Positions 34,615-45,194 of a stretch of DNA of 64,000 nt are shown one piece after another. The stretch spans positions 29,318,471 through 29,382,470 of the forward strand of contig CM034244.1 of assembly GCA_019916065.1 (NCBI GenBank). The letters are read 5' to 3'. The DNA comes from Vitellaria paradoxa. Lineage: Eukaryota > Streptophyta > Magnoliopsida > Ericales > Sapotaceae. Positions within the stretch are counted from its first letter, which is position 1. Each line of letters begins with the position of its first letter. Both the position numbers and the translations under genes were made by a program. Under the pieces are notes generated by a model. The model worked only from the letters and a program-made list of their open reading frames with translations, was not told the origin of the DNA and did no database searches.

Positions 34615-37600
34615 ATGGAGGCATCTAACCTAGAAAATATGACTAGTGACAATGAGAAAAAAGAGGCACAACAAAAATCTGCAGAAAAAACATTTGGGGA
34701 TCACTCAAATTCTTCATCAAAGAAACAGAATTCTGGGTCAATGAACATTGATGAACTCCTCAATAGCCTGTGGAATGTGGGAGGCAGCCAATTTTCTTCA
34801 ATGATTCCCAACCAAAATGAATTGACTAATAATGATAAAACTAAAGAACAAAACCCTAACGTTGTTGGTAACAACAACTTCTCCCAACAGTTTTATTCAA
34901 CAATTCCACCCAACCAAAACGAATCGACTAATGGTAAAACTATGGAAGAGGTTTGGGCAGAAATTCATGGGAATCAACCAAAAGAACAAGACCCTAAGGT
35001 TGTTGGTAACAACAACTTCTCCCAATACCAGAAAGCACTTGGGGAGATCACTCTAGAAGACTTTCTGATAAAAGTTGGTGTAATCCATGAAGCACCTCTT
35101 CTTTCTTCTCCTCCAACAAAATTGAGTTTGGGTCCAAAAGTTAGTAAACTAGGACCAACGTTGGATCTTAAATTCTCATATCCAAACAGTGGAAACAACC
35201 ACCTCCTAGGAATTGGAAATGTTTCTTCTCATTTGCACCAAGTACTCACACCAAACAACTACTTTGTGGGAGAAACATCTGGCAGTGGCATGCAATGTAG
35301 GAAAAGAAGAATAATAAGAAATGGTCCGGTGGAGGTGGAGGTTCCAGTGGATCAAAGACAGCGGAGGATGATAAAGAATAGAGAGTCGGCTGCAAGATCG
35401 CGTGCTCGGAAACAGGTTTGCATCTTCTGGATCGGTCCATATTTAAGCACAAATTGTATTAGTTTCACTGTTATTATCTTTACGTAATTACAAAATGACA
35501 TAATGCTTGTTAACACTCCCCCAAACAAAAGAGCATAAGGCACTTAGAGATAGCGTTAAATTCATCGAGGAGAGTGGCTCCGGACCCTTCCTATTGAATT
35601 TGTTAGTAATTTGTATACCTCATGTTTTAATATGTTGTCTTGCTCAAGGGAATACTTTTGATCATGCAAATCAAAATCGAAATCGAAGGAGCAGAGGTAG
35701 AAAATTTTCTTGTCTTAGATTATAGACTAGATATTAAATTGGGATAAGAATTTTTCTTGTCTTGAATTAGAGATTGAATATTAAATTAGGCCATGCATGA
35801 TTAGATATTAAACTAGACCACAGATAGTTGGGCTAGAATTTTACATGTTACTAGTACGAAAAATATTTTAGACCAAAATATTACCTAACTTCAGTCCACC
35901 AAGGTCTACACATAGCTCCATCCATGGAAGATAACACCATCTCAGTTCAACTCACCAAGCTATCACAACTCTCTCCCTCCCTCTTTACATCTTCCAGCTA
36001 CTTCTATCTGCGCACTTCAACTTATAGGCAAAATAGAAATGAGGATACAGAGAACATTGGTAATCAACTACTCCACTTGAAATTTCCATGTAACTAGTTT
36101 ATGCTCACCAAATGATTCACCACCCAAGTTTGGTGGAAACCTACAGATTGTGGCTAATTAACAAATACGTGGAACAAATTTAGTCATCTCAAAAAAAAAA
36201 AAAAAAAACAAAAAAAAAAGCTATTTTTCAATTGGTGTATTTACAAATTGATTTTTATATTATTAGGACATTTTGCATTGGTGTCTTAGTATATATATTG
36301 TTTATCTCATGTTTTGAATGGGTGTAGAATTTTGTTGAACTACTTTAAAAGTCTTTATTTCTTACATTATATTTAGCGGTCTTGCACATTACTTATAGTA
36401 TCATTTTGATTTATGTAGTTTAAGTTGTCTTATTTTATTTTTGTACTTTTAAATCATTCTATTTTACTCTTTCTGTCAAATTTATTGATTGAAAAAAAGA
36501 GCTTGTCTATTGTATGCAATGGACATGTGATTTTTTTATCTATTTTTTTTTAAATGACACCCGATTGGTAAAAAAAAAAAAAAAAAAAGAGAGTGGAACG
36601 ATTTAAATGCATAAGCACAACTAAGACAATTTAAAGTACAGATCTTGAAATGAGATTAATGGTAAAATACAAGAATGGTAATTATAAAATTAGTTTACCA
36701 ACTTTTTTCAATTTGTGTATTCTAGGTACTGCAATTGTTTTGAATTGGAATTAGGATAGATGCGTTGCAAAGCTTGGAGTTTAACAAAATGTATAAACAT
36801 TGATTAACTTCTAATCTTCAAATTAGCAAAGAGATTTGTTAGCATGAAAATTAAACCATCGAGAAACAGTAAAAATGAATATTTCTTTTTTTTTTTTTTT
36901 TTTTCTATACGAAAGAGTAGGTGAGCTGTTATACAAATAATCGAGCACACAAAGTTATCTTCTCCTCTGATATTAACATAGGATTCATTAGCATTACTTG
37001 GTTTAAGCTCCTTTCCATAGCTTTCATTAGCATTACTTGGTTTAAGGTTCCATTTACTATTATTATTATTTCATTATTTTTGTTGTTTCTTTTGATTATT
37101 CTTGTTGTTTCTTTTGCAGGCATACGTGGCAGAATTAGAAATAGAACTAAACAAATTGAGAAAAGAAAATGAAATACTCAAGCTCACTCTGGTAAATAAA
37201 TATATTTCTTCAACATTAGTTTAAGAGAAATTCTAAATATATTCTACTTTAGCTCCTTACATTCTATCTCGCTTTTGCTTTTTGTTTTTTCTTTTTTTTT
37301 TAAAATTTTTTTAAACAAGAAAACTTAAGTAAGTGTATTTAGAATTTTGCCTAGTTTAATTTTCTTTCTAGTTGTAGCAACTTATAAAAGCCTATTCGGT
37401 ATGAAACAGGTGGAACTTGAGACGCAACAAGAGCAAGAACAAGAGGTAATATGAAAGTGAATTGTTGAAGAAAATCTCTAGAAATAATTAACAAGTTTTC
37501 CTCACCTTAACATCATTATCGGAAATATATATATAATATATTATATATATTTTAAGCAGGTGCCGGAAATGGAACCATTAACAAAGGCAGAGAGCACAAC

Positions 37601-37646
37601 AAAGAAGATGAAGACCATAAGGAGGATTTCAAGCTTGAGTTGGTAA
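34615..37646 (+). CDS. group A bZIP transcription factor (ABI5/ABF/DPBF/EEL-like)
   Basis: There are four coding exons: 34615-35415, 37120-37191, 37410-37445 and 37560-37646, all with GT-AG junctions in phase 0, giving 331 residues. Conserved blocks in order: SMNIDELLNSLW (~42-53, C1), KTMEEVWAEI (108-117, C2), TLEDFLIKVGV (146-156, C3), basic region RRMIKNRESAARSRARKQ (250-267) with N255 and R263 of the N-x7-R signature, and a zipper with leucines at 273, 280, 287 and 294. The C terminus IRRISSLSW resembles the RRxSS-type C4 motif. C1-C4 serines and threonines are known targets of SnRK2/CDPK kinases in this group. The protein is expected to be nuclear, binding ABRE (ACGTGKC) sites in ABA, seed or stress responses. 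The ATG at 34615 opens the only frame preceding C1. An internal repeat adds asparagine-rich sequence. The exact orthologue is not assigned. Confidence 0.9.
34841..35024 (+). repeat. duplicated 45-bp coding block in bZIP exon 1
   Basis: The DNA encoding KEQ(N/D)P(N/K)VVGNNNFSQ occurs at about 34843-34887 and again at 34981-35025, nearly identical at nucleotide level, 138 bp apart. Related words NQNELTN and NQNESTN also recur. The duplication stays in frame and lengthens the linker between C1 and C3. Confidence 0.85.
35416..37119 (+). other. intron 1 of the bZIP gene
   Basis: A 1.7-kb AT-rich intron between the basic region and the zipper, at the junction after RKQ that is common in this group. 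It includes a diverged repeat of TTTTTCTTGTCTT(A/G) near 35704 and 35752, and a 24-bp direct repeat (TTCATTAGCATTACTTGG...) at 36984 and 37023 just before the acceptor. The other introns, 37192-37409 and 37446-37559, are short. Confidence 0.8.
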
Positions 37647-37666
37647 ACCCAGAAGAATAAAAATAA

Positions 37667-37984
37667 AAATAAAAAAGAGAAAAAAGGAACTGTTTGGTTT
37701 GTGAAACATCAGAAGGGATGAGCTGAAGTTTTTCAATATATATATCAATATAGTAAGTCTTTCTTTATGCACGTAAGCTGTTAGGACAATCATGCTTACC
37801 TTGGGTACCCCTCCCCCAAATATATATATATATATATAAAAGAAAAGAAATAAAAAAGACAAATAAGGAACTGTTTGGTTTGTGAAACATCAGAAAGGAT
37901 GAGCCAATGTTTTTCAATATATATATCAACATGGTTAGTCTTTCTTTATGCATGTAAGCTGTTAGGACAATTATGCTTACCTTG
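37667..37984 (+). repeat. tandem duplication in the 3' flank/3' UTR of the bZIP gene
   Basis: Copy 1 (about 37667-37803) and copy 2 (about 37847-37984) share GGAACTGTTTGGTTTGTGAA through GTTAGGACAAT(C/T)ATGCTTACCTT with about ten substitutions. The first AATAAA-like polyadenylation words lie at 37656-37672, between the stop codon and copy 1. Confidence 0.85.
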
Positions 37985-38504
37985 AATATTTATGAGTAAT
38001 AATGTTATTTAGGTAAGGATGCTTAAATTGAGTAATAACTGCAATAATGTTATCTAGGCAAGAAATTTCATGTCTGTTCTATTCTTTCCAAATTTCTATA
38101 TATATGATAGTTTGGGTACACAAAATTTTTTATCCCTAATCCCGGTCTATTTGGATTGAGGATTTGGTAAGAAAAAAATTAATTAAAAAAAGAAAAATAT
38201 AAAAGTATTTCTCGTTTATAATAATGAAGCAGCTATTTATAGTATTTCTCGACCGCCTCACGATCGCATTGAAGTGGTCTCTAATTTTATGGTCACTATT
38301 GGCATTCGTCGACCACTTAAAGTAGTTATTTTTGTCTTGATTGCCTATAGTGGCCGTTTATTAATTATATAACTTGTGTACATTTGACAGTCGCTTTTGA
38401 CGATCGACTATGACCCTCATCTTGATAGTTTGTGTTTGTTATGTTCTTTGATGAAATATGCAATTCATTGAATGTACATTGGAATGCTTATCTCCCATTT
38501 ATAT
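37985..38504. other. intergenic; CACTA-subterminal-like relic at about 38230-38420
   Basis: Words such as CTCGACCGCCTCACGATCGC, AAGTGGTCTCTAATTTTATGGTCACTA and GACAGTCGCTTTTGACGATCG resemble the subterminal repeats of CACTA elements 1 and 3. No CACTA terminus or target duplication is preserved, so this may be a truncated end. Otherwise there is no gene. Confidence 0.35.
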
Positions 38505-38509
38505 GTGTC

Positions 38510-38775
38510 TATTAGAAATAATTTAGCAATTTAGATATTTTATAGAATTAAGTTTGATTTGGTTAATAATGCAATCCCTTAATTTTAAGTAACCCCAATA
38601 ATTCCCCATACCACATAATTTTAATTACCACACATTGTGAATGTAATTTGACTGAGCTTGTTTTAAGATTATTTGATTCCTTAAGTAGGGATCAACTTTG
38701 GCGTGTTTTATTAAATGCCTATTTTGTCCACTCTATGAATAAGGAGACCCAATTAATTTTGTGCCTAATTTAAAA
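38510..38775 (+). repeat. 5' LTR of the copia element
   Basis: It begins TATTAGAAATAATTTAGCAA and ends CTAATTTAAAA, aligning with the split 3' LTR. The following TATTATCAAATT resembles a primer-binding site TGGTATCAGAGC decayed mainly by G-to-A changes. Confidence 0.82.
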
Positions 38776-38810
38776 TATTATCAAATTGATCAAGATGCCT
38801 GATCATCAAT

Positions 38811-38930
38811 TCTTCCATCTGCCTATTAGGCCCATCCTATCGAAAAATTTTGACCAACTTGATATCTTCTACCTGCTTTATTAGATCCATCCTGTCAAAA
38901 TTTTGACCACCATGATAGAAGTCGACCTAA
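38811..38930 (+). repeat. ~60-bp direct repeat in the copia leader
   Basis: TTCCATCTGCCTATTAGGCCCATCCT...TTTTGACCAACTTGATA recurs as TTCTACCTGCTTTATTAGATCCATCCT...TTTTGACCACCATGATA, with about ten differences. It lies between the 5' LTR and gag. Confidence 0.7.
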
Positions 38931-39034
38931 AAACAACAAACCTTTAATTTTTTACTACCAAAATCAACACCTTCATAACATAACTTCGCCTTACTGCATC
39001 AACCCATCCAACCAACCTTCATATGTTCCTGCCA

Positions 39035-39191
39035 AATCAGCTCTTGATGGTGACAATTTCGCCACTTGAAAACGCTCCGTCAACATGACTGTTGAAGCAA
39101 AGAATAAATTTTGCTTCGTTAGCAGAAGTCTTGACTAACCAATCGATCCCAAACTTCTTTCTTTTAGGGAAGGAATGGATGGCCTTGATAT
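39035..39191 (+). pseudogene. copia gag, N-terminal part
   Basis: The plus strand reads LDGDNFATWKRSVNM, VEAKNKFCF and then, after frame changes, a PKL-type continuation. This matches the start of the plant copia gag polypeptide. It is cut at 39191 by the hAT element and resumes at 43797. Confidence 0.7.
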
Positions 39192-39522
39192 CAGTGTCAG
39201 CCTCGACAATTCGGTTGCCCAAGCTCAAGTTTAAAAATTTTACCCTTTTATACTAGTATACAAGTCAAGACAGAAAACAGAACTAAGCTTGTAGTATACA
39301 TTTTTTAGCATTCATTACATCAAAAACTAACTGGGTTATGGTACTTTATAATTAGCACAATCCGGTTCAAGGAAACACACTTCTTCTTGCATTTTTTGAA
39401 GCAAATTCTTCAATCAACTCATCATACTTTAAACTACTTAAGAACTCATTTTCAATTGAGATTGTAACGACCTGCATCCATATAGTACAATAATGTCTGC
39501 TTTGAGCTTGGTAAGCTACTTT

Positions 39523-39591
39523 CCAGGAGGTCACCCATCCCGGTACTACTCCCACTGGAGCACGCTTAACCATGAAGTTCCCACTGAACCC
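39523..39591 (-). repeat. 5S rRNA-like segment in Cassandra 3' LTR
   Basis: The minus strand reads GTTAAGCGTGCTCCAGTGGG, AGTAGTACCGGGATGGGTGA, CCTCCTGG, matching the 3' half of plant 5S rRNA with its internal polymerase III promoter region. It is a retroelement component and not a ribosomal gene. Confidence 0.85.
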
Positions 39592-39994
39592 AGTGCCCTC
39601 ACGGCTTTAAAACGCGTTGTACTAGATTGATATCGAATATTACATATATGCCACTTTTTTTTTTTTGGGTAAGTATATATGCCACTTCCTTTCATGACCC
39701 AGACGATGTGGGATGGGAGGCATTGCTTCTCTGCTTCACCTCCCGCTTCACTCTCCCGCAGGCAGAGTCCCTCACGGGTAGGTCCCTCACAATCCTTCCC
39801 CTTATAGGGCACGCGTCCCCGCGTGGCCTCCTGTTTCGCTCTCCCGCGGGCAGAGTCCCTCACAGGCAGGTCCCCCACACGTGGGGCCCACGTGTGATCC
39901 CACACTTCCGACTGGGTATTGGCTCTGATACCACTTGTAACGATCCGCATCCATATAGTACAATATTGTCCGCTTTGGGCTTGGTAAGCTACTT

Positions 39995-40064
39995 CCCAGG
40001 AGGTCACCCATCCCGGTACTACTCCCACTGGAGCGCGCTTAACCATGGAGTTCCCACTGAACCC
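39995..40064 (-). repeat. 5S rRNA-like segment in Cassandra 5' LTR
   Basis: Same segment as in the other LTR (GTTAAGCGCGCTCCAGTGGG, then GGGATGGGTGACCTCCTGGG). The CG here is CA-like elsewhere, so the two LTRs have begun to diverge. Confidence 0.85.
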
Positions 40065-42735
40065 AGTGACCTCACGGCTTTAAAACGCATTGTACTAGAT
40101 TGATATCGAATATTACATATATGCCACTTCCTTCCACGACCCAAGCGATGTGGGATGGGAGGCATTGCTTCTCTGCTTCACCTCCTGCTTCACTCTCCCG
40201 CAGGCAGAGTCCCTCACGGGCAGGTCCCTCACAGAGATCATAGCCAACCCACATAATCTTTCTTGTGATATGGTAGTCCGAAGGTAAGTTTTGATCAACT
40301 TCAACTTAGAAAAACTCCTCTCCGCCGAAGCAACCGTAATGGGTATAGTCAACAAAATTCGATATGCTACCCATACCATTTGAAAACCCCCATCTTTCCA
40401 ATAAGGCTTGATAAAATCAAGGATGTCAATCGATTTTATCACTTCTCTTGGCAATATTGTTTTCAAATGTCTAAGTTCTTGAAATAACTCATCCCCATAA
40501 ATATCACCATGTTCGTTGTGTTCCAAGAACCTTTGAAGTTTAATGCAACGTTCCTTCAATTGCTCTTCACAAATCTTCTGAAATTTGCATTAAACAAAAA
40601 TCCAAAGATTGCTTCATATTGTTCAAATTGTGCAAACCGCTCCCTCAATGACATAAGAGCTTGATCTATAATTTGAAGGAAATAGGTTGTTCTAAATCTC
40701 TCCCCTAGAAATAAACTTCCAATAGCCTCATCTTCCACATCCTCATCAAATTGCTTCTTCCTATGAACAACTCTTTTTTCTTCAAATACCAGATCAATAC
40801 CAACTTCAAGTGCAAGTTCTTTTGCTTCCTTCATCAAGTCTTCAAAACCCTCCGCTTTAAGCTTTTCAAAGAACAAAATCAACTCCTTTATTCTTGTACT
40901 TGCATCTTCAATATCCATCTCTTCTCTTTGAAGAATTTTACTAACTTGATTAACTTTATCTAAAATAGTGTACCAAATGCATAAGCTAATCAAGAATTTA
41001 AAATTCTCTAAAACATTGCAGCACAATCCCTTAGCTTCCGACATCATAACATCATCATGTTTAGAAAGATTTGCAATTTCAACTAATGCATCTTTAACTC
41101 TGGTGCTTGCTTTCTTATAGCTCTAATACTCTCAACGTGACTTTCCCAACGAGTTATCGACAATGGCTTTGGTGTCAAACCCTTCACATAGGTCCTAAGA
41201 ACATCCCACCGATGCGGTGAACCTGAAAACAAAGTATAAACCTTTTGCACATATGCAAAAAAATCTCTTGCCTTCATACTAGATTTTGCCATGTCACATA
41301 GTGCAAGGTTTAAGCTATGACTTCCACATGAAGTATAAAATGCTCTAGGATTTACATCAAGTAGTCTTTTTTGCACACCTTGATGTTTACCTTTCATGTT
41401 TGAGCCATTGTCATAACCTTGTCCTCTTATGTCATCAATGTTGAGTTTAAGATCAATCAAAGCATCTTCAAGCGACTTGAAAAGCCCAAGGCCCGATGTG
41501 TCATCAACATTTATGAACCTAAGAAAGAACTCCTCCACCTTGCCTTTACTTTCATCCTCAACATCCACACATCTTATGATAATTGACATTTGTTCTTCAT
41601 AACTTAGATCCGGAGTACAATCAAGGATAGTTAAAAAATACTTTGCTTTTATGATCTTCTTCAAGATTTTTTCTTTAATTGCATTCCCCAACAAGATTAT
41701 CAATTTGTTTTGAATTTTGTGGCTAAGATAATGATTTTGAAATTCTTTATCAACCACACGCCGAAGGTGCTCTTGCATAACAGGATCAAATTCGGCAACA
41801 AATTCAATAAGTTTACAAAAAAGTCTATTATTCTTCTCATAAATCTTCTCATTTGTTCCCTGAAATGGCAAATTATTTCGTGCAAGTGTCTTCACAACCC
41901 CAATTATCCGAACAAGTATCATCTTCCAACAAACTCTCTCTTTCTCAATTAGATCTTCCATTCTTTTGTCAATTGTTTGTCTTTGTTCAAGTCCCTTTTG
42001 CAAGTCCACCCATCTCACAACATTAACAATGTGTTCTACATTCCTTTCATGCTCTCTAAGCTTTTTGGAAGGTTATACCAATCATTAGTTCCTCCCTCGG
42101 CCATACCACTTGTCATTGGCTTGGACTTAAACAATTTACAACAAAAACAAAAGACCTTATCCAACTCATTTGAATAGACAAGCCACTTCCTTTCTTGCTT
42201 CTCACCATTGGGAAGGTGACAAGAATAAAGATTGGAAGTAAAGTGTCTCCCACGATTATCTTTCTTGGGAAATGCATCATTTTCTTTTAAGATCTTAATC
42301 GGACCTCATTGAACTAACAAAATCCTCTTTACATCGTTAATACTTCCCCACAATCCCAGATCATAATTCACATCCACATCTTTCTCAAGGTCAAGCATAC
42401 CTTGATCCCCAAGGTTATCAGTCACACGAATGCTATCTTCATTATGCTCCTCCCTATAGTCTTCATTTGCTACACCTTCATCATACCCCTCCCTAGATTC
42501 TTCATTCGTTATATCAACACTTTCACGCATAGGTTCCTCCCTAGATTCTTTATTCACTATATCAACATTTTCACTCATATATTCCTCATTAACTTGACTC
42601 GAAGAACTCTCTTTTTGTCTTCTTGCAATAATAGCTTAAAAATCAAACCTACTAGTGATTTTTCCATTTCATCTTTTCTTTGCTTGATTTTTCTATTTTG
42701 AGATCCAGAATTTTGATGTCTCTTCATTGTAGTAC

Positions 42736-43334
42736 CTATAAGTTACAAACTATAATACAAATTATAATTCATTCTTAATTATTTAATATTTAAAGTAAAT
42801 AGCCAACATTCGATAATCAATACAAAACGAACAATTAGCAAGAGATAAAATATATAGTTACCGAAAAGGCAGAGACTACATCAAGGCTTGCAATCTGTGA
42901 ATAAACAATTAGGACTTGGAATCTATGATGAGAATAAACAAATTAAACAATTAGGAAGTTGAACTAGTTAATTAATAAACACTTAATCAACTAATAAAAA
43001 ATTAGGGCTTGGAACTTTTTAATTAAGCAAAGAAATAATTAATTAATTAAGCAAAGAAATAATTAATTAATTAAGCACTAATCCCGTAACCATTAGATGG
43101 ATAAAAAATAGTTGATTAATGATTAATTAAGCACTACCGTAACAATTAGTTAAATCATTAGGGGTAGGAACTTTGTTTTTTTCTTATCAGAAGTTGGAAT
43201 CTGTACTTACCAAAAAAAGAAGTTGGAATCTGTGTGACTGTGTGTAAGTGTAATTTACACACATACATATAACATATATCGTATATGATATATATGATGC
43301 ACTATGTAGTACACACACACACACACAGAGTTAC
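42736..43334 (-). other. 5' UTR intron of the hAT transposase gene
   Basis: On the minus strand the donor CCAG/GTAACT lies at 43334 and the acceptor TTATAG ends at 42736, nine bases before the start codon. The intron contains ATTAATTAAGCAAAGAAATA tandem repeats (about 43017-43075) and a (CA)n run. Upstream, 43335-43660 is GC-richer and probably the 5' UTR exon. Confidence 0.55.
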
Positions 43335-43796
43335 CTGGTCCTGGTGGTTGGCAATCGACAAAAGGAGGGGCGGTGGCCAATGGGTATTGTGGGTTTAGGG
43401 AGGGAAGGGCGGTGGGTACTTCGTGGGTGGGTTTGGTGGTGTTCGGCAACAGAGGGGGGTTCTGTAGTGGTGGCCAGCGGCGGTCGACGCTGGCAGTTTC
43501 GGAGAAAGAGTTGGAGCCAGAGCCGAAGGGGAGTCGAGGAGGGAGAGGAGTCGGGGTGGGCTTAGTGTTCTACAATTACAACTTCTACTAGTTCTGGGTT
43601 GTGTGTGGGGAAAAGGGAGGACGGCAAGAGGGTAAAAGGGTTGGCCTTGTTGCCATTTGCTCATGAGCTAGGTAGTTGCTCAGTTGGGCCTAATTTTTTT
43701 TTCTTCTCGGTCCATTTTTTTTTTTTTTGTTGCCCTTGGCCCAGGGTGTTGTCCAAGTCTAGGGGCTTACTAAGCTCACCCCTGAGCCGGCCCTAC

Positions 43797-44060
43797 ATGA
43801 TATTGCAAACGACTTTGGTTCGTGTCATACACCAGCCAAGCTTTGGGAAGAGCTCAAAGTCAGACTTGATCAAACAAACAAGCCCTCCCACGTCAAAGGC
43901 ACCATATCAAGTCTCCAACAAAATAATTCTTCGATTGTCGTTCCAATTCTATAACCAAATCAAATCCTTATGGGATCAACTGGACACTATTGACCCAATT
44001 CGTGAATGTTCTTGCGGAACGGTACCCTGAGTGGTGGCCTGCCCAAAATAAAATAAGGAA
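43797..44060 (+). pseudogene. copia gag, continuation
   Basis: The plus strand reads DIANDFG, CHTPAKLWEELKVRLDQTN and, in another frame, FYNQIKSLWDQLDTIDPIRE followed by CSCG. This is typical of copia gag upstream of its zinc knuckle. It is the part displaced by the hAT insertion. Confidence 0.75.
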
Positions 44061-44419
44061 AACCGGGAAGAATTCTAGATATTCTTGTTTTGCATCAAAC
44101 AAGCAGCCCACTGCCAATTACATGCATCTTCTAGTGACGGGACAGATCTACTTAGCCCCACCGAAGCGCAACAAGTCTTTTTTTTTTTTTTTGGATGATC
44201 CAGAACCCCACAGGACTTTACCGATAGATAAATTAAGAGACATATGCTCAGTTCCCTCGACTATGCCTCTCAATTGAGTCGAGTGACTCAAAACTGCACC
44301 AACAATGTGGGAAACACACCCACTTGCCAATTCGACTGCGCCCAGGGAGGCAGCACAACAAGTTCAGGTTTTTCAATCCCCACTGCCATCTGCACATTAT
44401 GCCAGTAACATTCAATTTT

Positions 44420-44720
44420 TTGAAACGGAATAGATCATTCATAGTGGTGCTTCAGATCATAGGACACCAAGCCTTAATTTTTTTAATTCATTATTCAAAA
44501 AATGAAAAAAAAAATTTTCTTGTTTGTCTTCCTTCGGGCACCACAAGTTCTGCTCCCCATATTAGTGACGTGCAATTATTTCCTCTTCGATAAGGAAAAA
44601 TCTTGCGTCTCCCTAATTTTTATTTCAATTTATTGCCTGTCCAAAAATTGACTTCCCACCTTAATTGTCGCGTATGTAATCTTCTTTCCATCCTTTAGCA
44701 TTTTTCAGACTATTTTGTTA
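44420..44720 (+). pseudogene. copia protease remnant
   Basis: Translated pieces HSGASDHRTPSL (the aspartic-protease DSGAS motif with the catalytic Asp changed to His), LPSGTTSSAPHISDVQL and LPNFYFNLLPVQKLT follow the usual order of the copia protease/pre-integrase region. Confidence 0.7.
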
Positions 44721-45194
44721 AGAATAGTAATTGGAATGGGTGAAGTACGGAACAGATTGTACTACCTCCAATTAAATCCACCTCAAGAAAATTTGCATTT
44801 CGTCCCATTCCTTTTAGTTTGTGGAACCAAAGATTAGGCCACCCTTTTTTAATTCTGTTATTCCTAGGGCTCTAGCCTTCTAATTTTGTTATTTCTAGCA
44901 CCTTTCTCTCTCCTATAATAAATTTAATTACGATGTTTGTCTGCGAGGAAAGCACACGCGATTACCTTTTGATTTAGTTTCTATTAAAAATCTTTTGCTT
45001 TTAATTGTATTTTTTTTGATGTGTGGGGAGGACATCACACAAAATCCAATGCAGTGTACAATATTTTTTTCACCATTATTAATGACTACACCACTACTGT
45101 TACTTGGGTTTAAATATTACTTCATAATCAGATTTTTTTTTTTAAATTAAACTTCTTTTAACGAATGATACAAAATTTAACACTAATGTGAAAT

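Larger units (their letters stand above)
39473..40233 (-). mobile_element. Cassandra: Cassandra-type TRIM carrying 5S rRNA-like LTRs
   Basis: Two LTRs (39473-39791 and 39936-40233) flank a 144-bp interior. The target duplication GAGAT is perfect (39468-39472 and 40234-40238). On the minus strand the LTR runs TGTGAGGGACC to CGTTACA, two bases from the primer-binding site TGGTATCAGAGCC (39933-39921). A purine tract TAAGGGGAAGGAT (39804-39792) precedes the 3' LTR. There is no coding sequence. Each LTR contains a sense 5S rRNA-like segment, the hallmark of Cassandra. The element interrupts the hAT pseudogene near the end of its dimerisation domain. Confidence 0.93.
39367..42727 (-). pseudogene. 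hAT transposase pseudogene (TTF zinc finger, DUF4371, hAT dimerisation)
   Basis: The start ATG is at 42727, just after an acceptor TTATAG at 42736. In order: a basic N terminus (RHQNSGSQNRKIKQRKDE), a TTF-type zinc finger region (WLVYSNELDKVFCFCCKLF near 42150), DUF4371 (41083-42018) with ILDCTPD, GQGYDNGSNMKGKHQG and SCGSHSLNLALCDMA, and the dimerisation region with PITVASAERSFSKLKLIK near 40300. The last residues, ending RRSVFP, lie at 39367-39472 beyond the Cassandra insertion. Damage: frame changes near 42600, 42065, 41085 and 40560, a TGA at 42306-42308 probably from CGA, and the 0.76-kb insertion. It would have been the cut-and-paste transposase, acting in the nucleus. It is not functional. 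Confidence 0.85.
39192..43796 (-). mobile_element. hAT element with DUF4371-type transposase pseudogene
   Basis: The right terminus, inverted, is TAGGGCCGGCTC and the left is CAGTGTCAGCCTC, imperfect inverted repeats differing mainly by transitions. Flanking 8-mers CTTGATAT (39184-39191) and CATGATAT (43797-43804) match at 7 of 8 positions, as expected for hAT. Removing it rejoins the copia gag reading. Inside are a minus-strand transposase pseudogene, a 5' UTR intron (43334-42736) and a Cassandra insertion. Confidence 0.8.

Noticed and set aside
39523..40064. 5S ribosomal RNA genes
   Set aside because: The two 5S-like segments lie in paired LTRs with a primer-binding site and target duplications, so they belong to a Cassandra element. 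They also cover only the 3' part of 5S rRNA.
39546..40103. Long open frames on both strands (up to 166 codons) as protein genes
   Set aside because: They lie across Cassandra LTRs and interior, a non-coding element, and repeat between the two LTRs. They are chance frames in GC-richer DNA.
43344..43664. Glycine/arginine-rich and proline-rich open frames
   Set aside because: They fall in the GC-rich putative 5' UTR exon of the hAT element, and overlapping frames on both strands have no conserved motif.
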